Origin: Lunularia cruciata
Taxonomy: Eukaryota; Streptophyta; Marchantiopsida; Lunulariales; Lunulariaceae
Length of the DNA: 64,000 nucleotides
Direction of reading: 5' to 3'
Assembly (NCBI GenBank): GCA_948567375.1
Contig: OX419763.1
Span: 496,001-560,000 of the forward strand
Part shown: piece after piece, positions 44,757 to 55,967 of the stretch
Position numbering within the stretch: position 1 is the stretch's first letter
Layout: the number at the start of each line of letters is the position of its first letter
Made by a program: the position numbers and the translations under genes
The notes under the pieces: generated by a model
Told to the model about the DNA's origin: nothing
Database searches by the model: none
Seen by the model: only the letters and a program-made list of their open reading frames with translations

Positions 44757-46443
44757 TGTGATAACTTGGCAAATATCACTTTTGCGGTAATCTGGTAAGT
44801 AAAGTTCATTTCGGCAGAGATATGATTCAGAATTGGTCAAATACAAAGCAAACAGTAACAATGTAGTTCTTCTTGAGTCCTTCTTTAATCTCTCAGGTAG
44901 AAACCACACCCAGAAGAGAGTAACAAGCACTGATTTGCAGTCTTATCATAAAATTAACACTCCTTAATCACTACTCCATCAAATCTTTCCAAACAATCTT
45001 GATTGTGATGATTCAGGCTCTCCCAAAAATGGCACTTCATTGGAAAACAACTTTGCCTCAGAATTGTGTTCCACTCCTCCATTGAAGGCACAACTTCCTC
45101 AATCAAAATTGCTTCACATCAACTTCGCACTGCACTCACAAATGCATAATACTACCAACACTACAATTCCTCTCAGATTTGTCAAGGCATTGCTCCGATT
45201 GCACTTCACTCAGGATCAAACACACAAAATGAAGATCAAGGCTACGGAATCCAACATCCAACAAGCACACTGACTTGCACTTTGAAATTCTCCACACACT
45301 CACAATTACAAACACAAAGTTGATACTCGGAATCAAGCTCAAGCAATGAGCACTACTTCACAGCACTTCGCTTTATCTATTCTCAGAAATAATGAGCACT
45401 GCACAACATAAAATTGTGAATGCCACTCTTAAATAGTGTAGCAATCGACAATTATCTTCTGAATGTACCTCTTCCTAACAACTCTACAAACCTGCAGATC
45501 CGAAATGACAATGCACCTCTTCATATCTACCTCTTCAAATCTCAAAACTATTACTAATCCGATCTGATGTCTACTTCTTCTTTGGCTTTCAAACCCAAAC
45601 CCGAAGCAACTTTATTTCCTACTATTCTTTCCTCGGGTTTCATAACTCCTACGTCCTCTACCAAATCTAAGAGTTCTCTTTCCTGATGTGAAATCTCTCT
45701 AGTGGGTAATCTATCTAACTCCTTATCTCCCGACCCACGCTTCTCTAATGTCTCCAATGGTAAATCCAAAGACATATGCACTCCTACTTCATCTACTTCA
45801 GGTTTTGATCTAACATCTTTCCAAAGTTTAACTATCTCCAATTTTACTAAGTCTAATCAAATTGTGATATTGTCTTCTACCTCCTATATCTTCCTATCTA
45901 CACGAGTTCTGAGACTAATCAACAATGCATTCAAATCGGTGTCTTGTTCTCTCGATGTCTTTGCCTTCTCCTTGTCTACTCCTCTTCTTCAACTTTGGAG
46001 TACTCACGTCCACCTGCACACTCTTACTCGTCTACATGTAGTACTCATCGTTGCTTCTGATCTAAAGAATGTACAGCTGCTCCTCCGTGTCGACCTCCTT
46101 TCTTAAGTCGGGATGAAAATGCGACACCATTCTGTTGTGCTCCACCGCATTGAGCAAATTCAGCCCCATATAGATATGTGCTGAAAATGGCACAATGTAA
46201 TGCGGAGGTGATTTATCCCGCAAGTTCCACACCGTTTGTCTTGTTCGCCTATGGAAGCACCTTGCCCGATTTATTGGCTCTCCTGCAAAGATCTTATGGA
46301 AGAACAATGCTTGGTGCTTCATCATAGAGGTCGTTCTCTCTGGCTTCAAGATTGCCATGAGAGCACTCATGATCCCTCTCTTGACAAGATCCTTGTAACT
46401 CTCTACTTTGTACCCATTCTTTGTACGCTTCAAAGAAAATGCA
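44757..46443 (-). mobile_element. Element 2: 5' LTR, R/U5 side, up to the element 3 insertion
   Basis: It begins at TGTGATAACTTGG next to the PBS. R/U5 and the TATA-like box (TTAAATAGTG near 45430) are intact in layout. An internal deletion at about 45947 joins the coiled-coil codons (TDLNALLISLRT) directly to the basic linker region, removing about 1.3 kb. The LTR is interrupted at 46443 by element 3 (TSD ATGCA, 46439-46443 and 55088-55092) and resumes at 55088. Confidence 0.82.
45554..46443 (-). pseudogene. LTR-borne coiled-coil gene (element 2, 5' LTR), deleted and split
   Basis: C-terminal part: 45841-45554 open for 95 codons, ending EEVDIRSD. At about 45947 the coiled coil is fused to the linker with SRQGEGKD-like codons, so the acidic and central domains are missing. 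The N-terminal domain piece at 46440-46062 is open (FSLKRTKNGYKVESYKDLVK, FFHKIFAGEPINRARCF). The first 150 codons lie at 55555-55088 beyond element 3 (MSSNFPSLLRS, FGGRNHAIRRLDVMVRIKVL). Confidence 0.65.
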
Positions 46444-47232
46444 TGTGACAACCCGGCAAATATCACTTTTGCGTTAATCGGGTAAGTAAAGTTCATTCCC
46501 GCAGAGATACGAGTCAGAATTGGTCAAATACAAAGTCAAACAGTAACATGTAGTTCTACTTAGTTGCGTCTTTAATCTCTCAGGTAGAAACCACACCCTA
46601 AAGAGAGTAACAAGCACTAACTCACAGTCTTGTCACAAATTAGCACTCCTTAATCACAACTTCATCAATTCTTTCCAAACAATCTTGATTCTGATAATTC
46701 AAGCTCTCCCAAAAATGGCACTTCATTGCAAAACAACTTCACCTCAGAATTGTGTTCCACTCCTCCATTGAAGGCACAACTTCCTTGATCAAAATTGCTT
46801 CACACTGCGCTGCACTCACAAATGCATAATACTACCAACACTACAATTCCTCTCAGATCTGTCAAGGCATTACTTCGATTGCACTTCACTCAGGATCAAA
46901 CACACAAAATGAAGATCAAGGCTACGGAATCCAACATCCAACAAGCACACTGACTTGCACTTCAAATTTCTCCACATACTCACAAACACAATTGCAAAGC
47001 TGATACTCGGAATCAAGCTCAAGCGACGAGCACTGCCTCACAACACTTTGCTTTATCTATTCTTAGAATTATGAGCACTAAACAACATAAGATTATGAAT
47101 GCCACTCTTAAATAGTGAAGCAATCTACAATTATCTTCCTAATGTACCTCTTCCTTATGACTCTACAAACCTGCAGATCTGAAATGACAATGCACCTCTT
47201 CATATCTGCCTATTCAAATCTCAAATCGGTTA

Positions 47233-49759
47233 CTAATTGGATCCGATGTCTACTTCTTCCTTGGGTTTCACAACTCCTACATCTTCTACTACATCTAACA
47301 ATTCTCTTTCCTGATTTGACATTTCACTAGTGGGTAATCTATCTAACTCCTTATCTGCAGACCCACTCTTCTCTAATGTCTCCAATGGTAACTCTGAAGA
47401 CATCTGCACTCCTACCTCATCTACTTCGGGTTTTGCTCTAACATCTTTCCGAAGTTTATCTATCTCTAACTTCACTAGATGTAATCTAATTGTGATATTG
47501 TCTTTGACTTCCAATATCTTCCTATCTACCCGAGTTCTGAGACTAATTAATAGAGCATTCAAGTCTGTATCCTTTGCATGTCTCCTCCTCATCTCTTGCA
47601 CCAGCAACTTCAACTCGTGCAGCCTCGTTTCTTCAATACGAACACTGGCCTCTATACTCAGTATCACATTCATCCTGATTACAATCTCCTTCAATGGCTC
47701 CAATCTCATCTTCCTTTCACGCTCTTGATCTGCGAGCCAATCTTCCCTGTACATTGCCAACTCTACCTTGAACTCGGCTTTCATAGTTTCCTTCTCCTTC
47801 TCCTTCTGCACAATCTTCTCCCCCTGATTACGAAGTAACTCTCGTAATCTCTCTTCTTCCCTATATCTTATTGTCAACTCACGTTGCCACAATTGTTTCT
47901 TCTCTTCTACACTCTCCATCACTCTATCGAGCTCTTGTTCCTTCTCTGCTACCCTCGCCATAGCATGGATAATTTCTAGTCTTGAATCAACAAACTGTTG
48001 CTTCAAGATTTCATACTCAGCTACTTGTCTCTCCCTTGCTATGTCATTCTTCTTCACAAGTTCTTCTCGATACCTCGCCTCTCTCTTCAAGTTCTCAATA
48101 ACTTGACACTGCACTACTGCATCCCCTTGTAGTACTTCCCTTTCCTCCTCATCTCGGATTATACTCTTCTTCAACTCCGAGTTCTCTTCTTCTAGTCTTG
48201 CTAATACTTGCAACACAATCTTCACCTCTGGAAACTTTGACTGCATCTCTTTCTTCTTGTGCTCTAGCTTCACTAACAATGGGCACACAATTTCTCACAA
48301 GTACTCCACTCCATCACTTGCAACTACTTCAACTTGTGGAGTGATCTCCTTCTTTACCTCTTCTTCTCCCGATACTCGCCTTCTTCTCTGTAGTTGTCAT
48401 ATTGGAATAGACGCTTCACTTCCCAAACTAGCATTCTCCTCTTCCCTTGCCTTGCTTGGACCCGCTTCACACTTTGCATTGCGTCTTGACCAAACTCCCC
48501 TCTGAATTGTACTCTTCTTCTCCTCCAGTTCGGGTACCTTGTCCTTCAACTTTGCATTATTTTCTTCCTCAAGCTCCACCCGAACTTCTTCTTCTTCTGC
48601 AACAGGTATGGACGTCATCTTCCCACCTTCATCACTATCGCTACTCGTATCCCCACTTTGTAGCGTAAGCTCAAGTTCTTCCTTGTGTTCTGAGTCTTTG
48701 GACTTGCACTTGGCTTCGCCCCTCAGAGTCTTCCTCTGATGATGCGATCACCACCATGCCTTTCCTCGGGTTTCCTCTCGTGGTCTTCCGAGGTCTTGTC
48801 TTCTCTACGTCTTTGCATTCTCCTTGTTGACTCCGCTTCTTTGACTTCAGAGTACTCACTTCTACCTCCGCACTCTTGCTTGTCTGTGTGTAGTACTCAT
48901 CAGTGCTCCCAATTTGAAGAACATATTGTTGCTCTTCCACGTCGACTTCTCTTCTCAAGTCGGGATGAAAGTGAGACACCATTCTATTGCGCTCTGCCAA
49001 ATTAAGCAAATTCAACATGAGGTAGAAATGTGCTACAAACAGCACGATGTAGTGTAGAGGCAACTTATCCTGCAAATTCCACACCATCTGCCTCATCCTC
49101 CCATGGAAGCACCTTGCCCAATTGATAGGTTCTCCTGCAAACATCTTATGGAAGAACACCGCTTGGTGTTTCATCACATAAGTCGTTCTCTCCGGCTTCA
49201 GGATTGCCATGAGAGCACTCACAATCCCTCTCTTCACCGGATCTTTGTAACTCTTGACCTTATACCCATTCTTTTTTCTCTTCAAAGAGAAGGCATCCCT
49301 CACTTCTTGGGTTTCTTCGGCTACCTCTTGCTTCCCCAAGAACATTTCACCCTGCTCCGTGCTTGCCTCTCTTCCGAGCACCAATCTCCAATCCGACTCT
49401 GTCTAGCAAGCCGGATTTCATCTCTTCCCCTCTTCCTCGGGGCCATCAAGACACTTACTCTCAATTATCTTGGTCATGAAACCAGGAAAACTTACGTTCC
49501 AATTCCACGCCAAGAATGTGATCTGAAGTTAGCTCAAAACTTTGATTCATGCGATAACATCTAACCTCCCAATTGCATGATTTCTCACTGCAAATTTGGA
49601 GTTCTTCTTTCCTCCTCCCATCTTTCTTGCTTCCTCACTATTTCTCAGTTTAACTCTCTCGAATTCTCCTCTACACACTAGCGCGTCTTCAACTCTACTT
49701 CCCTTCCCACGATCTCTTACAGGATGACTCCTCAATGACAAAGGAAAATTTCTTGACAT
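47233..49759 (-). pseudogene. LTR-borne coiled-coil gene, subfamily A (element 3, 3' LTR), longest open coiled coil
   Basis: It contains the longest open stretch of this gene in the window: 351 codons at 48288-47233. These cover the central motif MCPLLVKLEHKKKEMQ, the whole coiled coil (ELKKSIIRDEEEREVLQGD, REELVKKNDIARERQVAEYE, RLHELKLLVQEMRRRHAKDT) and the tail, ending EEVDIGSN after a short in-frame loss. Upstream, 237 open codons at 49384-48671 cover most of the N-terminal domain and basic linker, ended by a frameshift near 48722. The start is MSRNFPLSLRS at 49759, followed by stops near 49547 (CGA to TGA type) and at GNPAC. No signal peptide or membrane segment is apparent. Confidence 0.73.
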
Positions 49760-50043
49760 CGCTTTGTCATTAGCCAGATTTTTATAGAGTCACGCCTTCT
49801 TTGTCTCTCTTCAATTCAAATTTCTACCAAGAAATCACACCTCTTGCATGCACCTGTCATTGTCAATTGTACTTCATGCGTATGACTGTCGGTTTTTGAA
49901 AGGTCCCTTCTTGAATTTCTCACCCCAAAGAAAAGTTAGTACATTGTCTTTGCCTCGGGTTGAGCTCCCGCTCTATACAAAGACTTCTTACTTTGGGTTG
50001 TATGCTGAAAGGGCAAGTCCAAGTTCTTCGCCTTATAACTTGA

Positions 50044-50121
50044 AAGAAAGCGTCTTCAAGATGAAACCCGAGGTAACTTGAAGCCACGTTACCTCGGGTT
50101 TCATCTTGAAGACGCTTTCTT
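50044..50121. repeat. Perfect 34-bp inverted repeat in element 3's 3' LTR
   Basis: Arms 50044-50077 and 50088-50121 are exact reverse complements with a 10-base loop (50078-50087). Each arm includes AAACCCGAGGTAAC or its complement. Other A copies have only the right half of this structure, for example near 54960 in the same element's 5' LTR, so the left arm is a private copy. Confidence 0.85.
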
Positions 50122-50237
50122 CGTGTTCTTTGGCCATACAGGCGGAATTGGACTTCTCTATACACTTCTTCTTTAAATGTGGGTAAAATATGTGGGTACC
50201 ACATATTGCAAGTTCAAAAAAGAATGTGGGTACCACA

Positions 50238-51527
50238 TACCCCTTCCCTCAAATGTGAGTGTCCCCGTGAACATAGCCCTCCGGTGTCTTAGAGACTTCC
50301 GGTCTATGGTCCAATATCTCCAAACTCTCCACCCATTTACTCGAGTGGAAAAAAGATTGCCCTCTAGGTCTACAAGGTAATCCAAATGTACATCTCGTTG
50401 CCCAAACACACAAAAATCATCAATGAAGACTTCCACAAATTTGCGCAAGAAATCTTTGAAGATTGAATTCATCATCCACTGGAAAGTAGCGGGAGCATTA
50501 CACAACCGAAAGGGCATTTGATTTTAAGCAAAAGTGCCCCAATCAGTCATGAATGTGGTTTTATCCTTGTCGTCTTCTTGAATGGATTCTTGATTGTACC
50601 CTGAAAATCCATCGAGAAAGCTATAACAAGGGTGACCAGCAACTTGATCTAAAATTGTATCGGTAAAAGGCAAGGGATGATGATCCTTCCTTGTGACTGC
50701 GTTCAACTTACGGAAGTCTTGGCACACTCGGATCTTCCCTGTTTTCTTCTTCGGGACAATGACAATGAGAGAGACCCATTCACTGCTTGAGATAGGGAAG
50801 ATGATTCTGGCCCCTAAGTACTTGTCGATTTCATCTTTCACCAAAAGTGAGTACTTTGAGTTCAGGCGGTATTGTCTCTGCCAAACCAGAACCGCACCTT
50901 CAACCAGATCAATCAGGTGTTCTTCAAATTCTTGTGGAATACCCGGCATTTGATCAATAGACCAGATGAATACATCCTGGAATTCTTTGAACAAGGTAGT
51001 GTATCTTGCCAACTCCTCCGAAGTGACTGTCTTTGAAAATTTTAAAATTTTACCTTTAGTCAAGACAACATCTTGATAGTCATTGGGGTTGATGATTCCT
51101 TCTACGTGGCTTACTCGGCTTAACCTGAGGAGAGCTGCCATCAAACCCCCTTCCTCCCAGTGAGGTTCACCCGAGGCGAGGTCATATGGATCTTCGTCTT
51201 TGACATCCACCTCGTAGCATTCCAAATAGTTAACTTGGACTTGGTCTTTGGATTTGTCTAAGGACAAAGACAATGAGTCTTTGGATTCATCTTCCTCTTC
51301 TCACGAACTCATTTCCCCAAGATGGGGAACTTTTGTCCAACTCATAGTCACCTGCTTCTGATCTTTGGATGAAATGTCCTTGAATTGTAACTTCTGCTGA
51401 TGCCAATCCACCACAACTTGGGTACTATACAACCAGGGTCTTCCGATCAACAAAGGGTAACCAGTCTTTGTCACTGGTCGCAACACATTGTAATTCAGCT
51501 TGAAGAGCACTCCTCCAATGATTGTGC
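50238..51527 (-). pseudogene. Element 3 internal remnant: polypurine tract, fused pol fragment, protease end
   Basis: The polypurine tract at 50238 reads GAGGGAAGGGGTA on the minus strand. At about 50373 the end of pol (VDLEGNLFSTRVNGW) is joined directly to the polymerase just after VEVFIDDFCVFGQRDVHLDY, removing the rest of reverse transcriptase, RNase H and integrase; the frame happens to stay open across the join (50517-50173). Upstream polymerase is well kept: 249 open codons at 51273-50524 (CQDFRKLNAVTRKDHHPLPF, FLDGFSGYNQ, MTDWGTFA). The protease end is at 51510-51301 (YPLLIGRPWLYSTQVVVDW). At about 51527 a second deletion removes the rest of protease, gag, PBS and the LTR end. Confidence 0.75.
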
Positions 51528-54500
51528 TTATATCATAAAATTAACACTCCTTAATCACAACTCCATCAAATCTTTCCAAACAATCTTGATTGTGATGATT
51601 TAGGCTCTCCCAAAAATGGCACTTCATTGGAAAACGACTTTGCCTCAGAATTATGTTCCACTCTTCCATTGAAGGCACAACTTCCTCAACCAAAATTGCT
51701 TCACATCAACTTTGCACTGCACTCACAAATGCATAATACTACCAACACTACAATTCCTCTCAGATCTATCAAGGCATTGCTCTGATCAAACACACAGAAT
51801 GAAGATCAAGGCTGTGCAATCCAACATCCAACAAGCACACTTACTTGCACTTTGAATTTCTCCACACACTCACAAACACAATTGCAAAGCTGATACTCGG
51901 AATCAAGCTCAAGCGACAAGCACTACTTCACAGCACTTTGCTTTATCTATTCTCAGAATTATGAGCACTGAACAACATAAGACTAAAAATGCCACTCTTA
52001 AATAGTGAAGCAATCAACAATTATCTTCCTAATGTACCTCTTCCTTATGACTCTACAAACTTGCAGATCTGGAATGACAATGCACCTCTTCATATCTGCC
52101 TATTCAAATCTCAAATTGGCTACTAAACGGATCCGATGTCTACTTCTTCCTCAACTTTCAAACCCAAACCCAAAGTAACTTTACTTCCTACTGCTTTGTC
52201 CTCGGGTTTCACAACTCCTACATCTTCTACCAAATCTAACAATTCTCTTTCCTGATTTGACATTTCACTAGTGGGTAATCTATCTAACCCCTTATCTGCA
52301 GACCCACTCTTCTCTAATGTCTCCAATGGTAACTCCGAAGACATCTGCACTCCTACCTCATCTACTTTGGGTTTTGCTCTAACATCTTCCGAAGTTTATC
52401 TATCTCTAACTTCACTAGATGTAATCTAATCGTGATATTGTCTTTGACTTCCAATATCTTCCTATCTACCCGAGTTTTGAGACTAATTAATAGAGCATTC
52501 AAGTCTGTATCCTTTGCATGTCTCCTCCTCATCTCTTGCACCAGCAACTTCAACTCGTGCAGCCTTGTTTCTTCAATACGAACAGTGGCCTCTATACTCA
52601 ACATCACATTCATCCTGATTACGATCTCCTTTAATGGCTCCAATCTCATCTTCCTTTCACGCTCCCGATCTGCAAGCCAATCTTCCTTGTACACTGCAAA
52701 CTCTGCCTTGAACTCGGCTTGCATAGTTTCCTTCTCCTTCTCCTTCTGCACAATCTTCTCCTCCTGATTAAAAAGTAACTCTCGTAATCTCTCTTCTTCC
52801 CTATATCTTAATGTCAACTCCCATTGCCATAGTTGTTTCTTCTCTTCTACACTCTCCATCACTCTATCGAGCTCTTGTTCCTTCTCTGCTACCCTCGCCA
52901 TAGCATGGATAATTTCTAGTCTTGAATCAGCAAACTATTGCTTCAAGATTTCATACTCAGCTACTTGTCTCTCCCTTGCTATGTCATTCTTCTTCACAAG
53001 TTCTTCTTGATACCTCGTCTCTCTCTTCAAGTTCTCAATAACTTGACACTGCACTACTGCATCCCCTTGCAGTACTTCCCTTTCCTCCTCGCCTTGGATT
53101 GTCCTCTTCTTCAACTCCGAGTTCTCTTCTTCTAGTCTTGCTAATACCTACAACACAGTCTTCACATCCGGACACTTCGACTGCATTTCTTTCTTCTTGT
53201 GCTCTAGCTTCACTAACAATGGGCACACAATTTCTCGCAGGTACTCCACTCCATCACTCGCAACTAATTCAACCTGTCGAGTGATCTCCTTCTTTACCTC
53301 TTCTTCTCCCAATACTTGCCTTCTTCTATAGTCATCGTATCGGAAGAGATGCATCACTTCCCGAACTAGCATTCTCCTCTTCCCTTGCCTTGCTTGGACC
53401 CACTTCACACTTTGCCTTGCATCTCAACCAAACTCCCCTCTCAATCATAATATTCTTCTCCTCCGGCTTGGGTACCTCGTCCTCCAACTTCACATTATTT
53501 TCTTCCTCGAGCTCCACCTGAACTTCTTGTTCTTCTACAGCAGGTACGGACGTCATCTATCCACCTTCATTGCTATGGCTACTCGTATCCCCACTTTGTA
53601 GCATAAGCTCAGGTTCTTCCTTGTGTTCTGAGTCTTTGGAGTTGCACACGGCTTTGCCCTCTGAGCCTTCCTCTGATGATGCAATCACCACCATGCCTTT
53701 CCTTGGGTTTCCTCTCCTGGTCTTCCGAGATCTTGTCTTCTCTATGTCTTCACCTTCTCCTTGTCAACTCCACTTCTTTGACTTTGGAGTACTCACTTCT
53801 ACCTCCACACTCTTGCTCGTCTACACATAGTACTCATCAATGCTTTGGATTTTAAGAATATATTGTCGCTCCTCCGCTTCGACTTCTCTTCTCAAGTCGG
53901 GATGAAAGTGAGACACCATTTTGCTACGCTCTGCCAAATTAAGCAAATTCAACCTGAGGTAGAAATGTGCAAATGGCACAATGTAGTGTGGAGGTGATTT
54001 ATCCCGCAAATTCCACACCATCTGCCTCATCCTCACATGGAAGCACCTCGCCCAGTTGATATGTTCTCCTGCAAACATCTTATGGAAGAACACCGCTTGG
54101 TGTTTCATCACATAAGTCGTTCTCTCCAGCTTCAAGATTGCCATGAGAGCACTCATGGTCCCTCCCTTCACCGGATCTTTGTAACTCTTGACCTTATACC
54201 CATTCTTTGTTCTCTTTGAAGAGAAGGCATCCTTCACTTCTTGGGTTTCTTTGGTTACCTCTCCCTTCCCCAAGAACGTGGCACCCTGCTCTGCGCCTGC
54301 CTCTCTTTTGAGCACCAATCTCCAATCCGACTCTGTCCAGCAAGCCGGATTTCCTCTCTTCCCCTCTTCCTTGGGGCCATCAAGACACTTACTCTTGATT
54401 ATCTCGGTCAAGAAACTTATAAAACTTACATTCCAATCCCACGCCAAGAATGTGATCTGAAGTTGGCTCAAAACTTCGATTCATGCAATCACATCTAACC

Positions 54501-55087
54501 TCCAAATTGCATGATTTCTCATTGTGAATTCGGAGTTCTTCTTTCCTCCTCCCATCTTTCCTACTTCCTCACTGTTTCTCGGTTTAACTCTCTCAAATTC
54601 TCCTCTACACTAGTGTGTCTTCAACTCTACTTCCCTTCCCACAATCTCTTGTAGGACGACTCCTCAACAACAAAGGAAAATTGCTCAACATTGCTTTGTT
54701 GTTAGCCCGATTGCTATAGAGTCACGCCTTCTTTGTCTCTCTTCAATCAAGTTTCTACCAAGAAATCACACCTCTTGCATGCACCTGTCACTATCAATTG
54801 TAGTTCACGCATATAGTCCCTTCTTGAATTTCTTGCCCCAAAGAAAAGTTGTTACACTATCTTCACCTCAGGTTGAGCTCCCTCCCAATACGAAGACTTC
54901 TTACCTTGGGTTGTATGCTGACAGGGCAAGTCAAAGTACTTTGCCTTATGACCCGAAGCCACGTTACCTCGGGTTTCATCCTGAAGATGCTTTTCTTTGC
55001 CTTCTTCGGCCATACAGGCGCAATCCGACTTCTCTATACACTTCTTCTTCTCCATTTCAAAATATAACAAAAAATGTAGGTACCAAA
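51528..55087 (-). mobile_element. Element 3: 5' LTR, subfamily A, lacking its U5 end
   Basis: It begins abruptly at the position equivalent to 44945 in element 2 (TATCATAAAATTAACACTCC), so about 190 bp of the U5 end is gone. From there to 55087 it parallels the 3' LTR. The outer end reads GTAGGTACCAAA followed by the duplication ATGCA (55088-55092). It holds the LTR gene at 54691-52123. Confidence 0.85.
52123..54691 (-). pseudogene. LTR-borne coiled-coil gene, subfamily A (element 3, 5' LTR)
   Basis: The frame starts near 54691 and ends after EEVDIGSV at 52123. The N-terminal domain is open for 216 codons at 54471-53821 (LVLKREAGAEQGATFLGKGE, VFFHKMFAGEHINWARCF, RQYILKIQSIDEYYV). The acidic part is at 53556-53332, the central part at 53408-53148, and the coiled coil at 52901-52362 is open for 179 codons. 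A single lost T near 52388 shifts the frame before the tail (52350-52123). Stops at 53157 and 52936 (CAA or CAG to TAG/TAA type) also interrupt it. Confidence 0.7.
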
Positions 55088-55967
55088 ATGCATCCCTCAC
55101 TTCTTGGGTTTCTTTGGCTACCTCTCCCTTCCCAAGAACTTGGCACCCTGCTCCGTGCCTACCTCTCTTCTGAGTACTAATCTTCAATCCGACTCCGTCC
55201 CGCAAGCTGGATTTCCTCTCTTCCCTTCTTCCTCAGGGCCATTGAGACATTTACTCTCGATTATCTTGATCATGAATCCTGGAAAGCTCAAATTCCAATT
55301 CCACACTAAGAATGTGATTTGAAGTCGGCTCAAGACTTTGATTCTTACCATCACATCTAACCTCCGAATCGCATGATTTCTCCCTCCAAATTTGGAGTTC
55401 TTCATTCCTCCTCCCATCTTTCTTTCTTCCTCATTGTCTCTTGGATTAGCTCTCTCAAATTCTCCTCTACATACCAGCGCGTCTTCAACTCTACTTCCCT
55501 TCCCACAATCTCCTACAGGACGGCTCCTCAACAACGAAGGAAAATTGCTTGACATTGCTTCGTCATTAGCCCAATTTTTATAGAGTTGCGCTTCTGTGTC
55601 GCTCTTCAATTTGAGTTTCTACCGAGAAATCACACCTCTTGCATGCTCCTATCACTATCAAGTGTCCTTCACGCATATGACCGCCGGTTTTTGAACGGTC
55701 CCTTCTTGAATTTCTCGCCCCAAAGAAAATTTGTTACACCGTCCTTGCCTTGGGTTGAGCAACCCCCAATACAAAGACTTCTTACTTCGGGTTGTATGCT
55801 GAAAGGGCAAGTCTGAGTTCTTTGCCTTATGACCCAAAGCCACATTACCTTGGGTTTCATCCCGAAGACTCTTTTCTTTGCCTTCTTTGGCCATATAGGT
55901 GCAATCCGACTTCTCTATACACTTCTTTTTCTTCATTTTGAAAAAAACAAAAAATGTGGGTACCACA
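55088..55967 (-). mobile_element. Element 2: 5' LTR, U3 start side (resumes after element 3)
   Basis: The host sequence resumes exactly at ATGCA and continues the LTR gene upstream to its ATG at 55555, then a TTTTTATAGAG box near 55580 and about 380 bp of U3 to GTGGGTACCACA at 55967. CTCTT (55968-55972) is the second copy of element 2's target duplication. On the minus strand 55966-55658 is open for 102 codons (CIEKSDCTYMAKEGKEKSLR), a frame also open in other A copies. Confidence 0.85.

Larger units (their letters stand above)
46444..50237 (-). mobile_element. Element 3: 3' LTR, subfamily A, complete
   Basis: It starts at TGTGACAACCCGG (46444). The end next to the polypurine tract is at 50237 (GTGGGTACCACA). 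A second copy of the terminus, ending at 50203, lies 34 bp inside, so the LTR end is partly duplicated. It holds the LTR gene, a TTTTTATAGAG box near 49785, TTAAATAGTG near 47110, and a perfect inverted repeat at 50044-50121. The element (46444-55087) is flanked by ATGCA; the outer LTR end at 55087 has CCAAA where CCACA is expected. Confidence 0.88.
46444..55087 (-). mobile_element. Gypsy element 3, whole insertion, internally deleted
   Basis: An 8.6-kb element bounded by ATGCA. It has a full 3' LTR, 1.3 kb of internal sequence, and a 5' LTR lacking about 190 bp. Two deletions removed gag, PBS, RNase H, integrase and part of protease and reverse transcriptase, so it cannot move by itself. Being the innermost element, it is the youngest of the three. 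Confidence 0.85.
34443..55967 (-). mobile_element. Gypsy element 2, whole insertion (with element 3 inside)
   Basis: One insertion bounded by CTCTT on both sides (34438-34442, 55968-55972). Without element 3 (46444-55087 plus one ATGCA) it measures about 12.9 kb: 3' LTR 34443-38205, internal region 38206-44756, 5' LTR 44757-46443 plus 55093-55967 with a 1.3-kb deletion. Gene order on the minus strand is gag, protease, reverse transcriptase, RNase H, integrase, then the LTR gene in U3. It is younger than element 1, in whose 5' LTR it sits. Confidence 0.85.

Noticed and set aside
47233-48288. A host myosin- or kinesin-like coiled-coil gene
   Set aside because: The coiled coil is in every LTR copy at the same place between the same LTR ends, so it belongs to the repeat. 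There are no introns or motor motifs.
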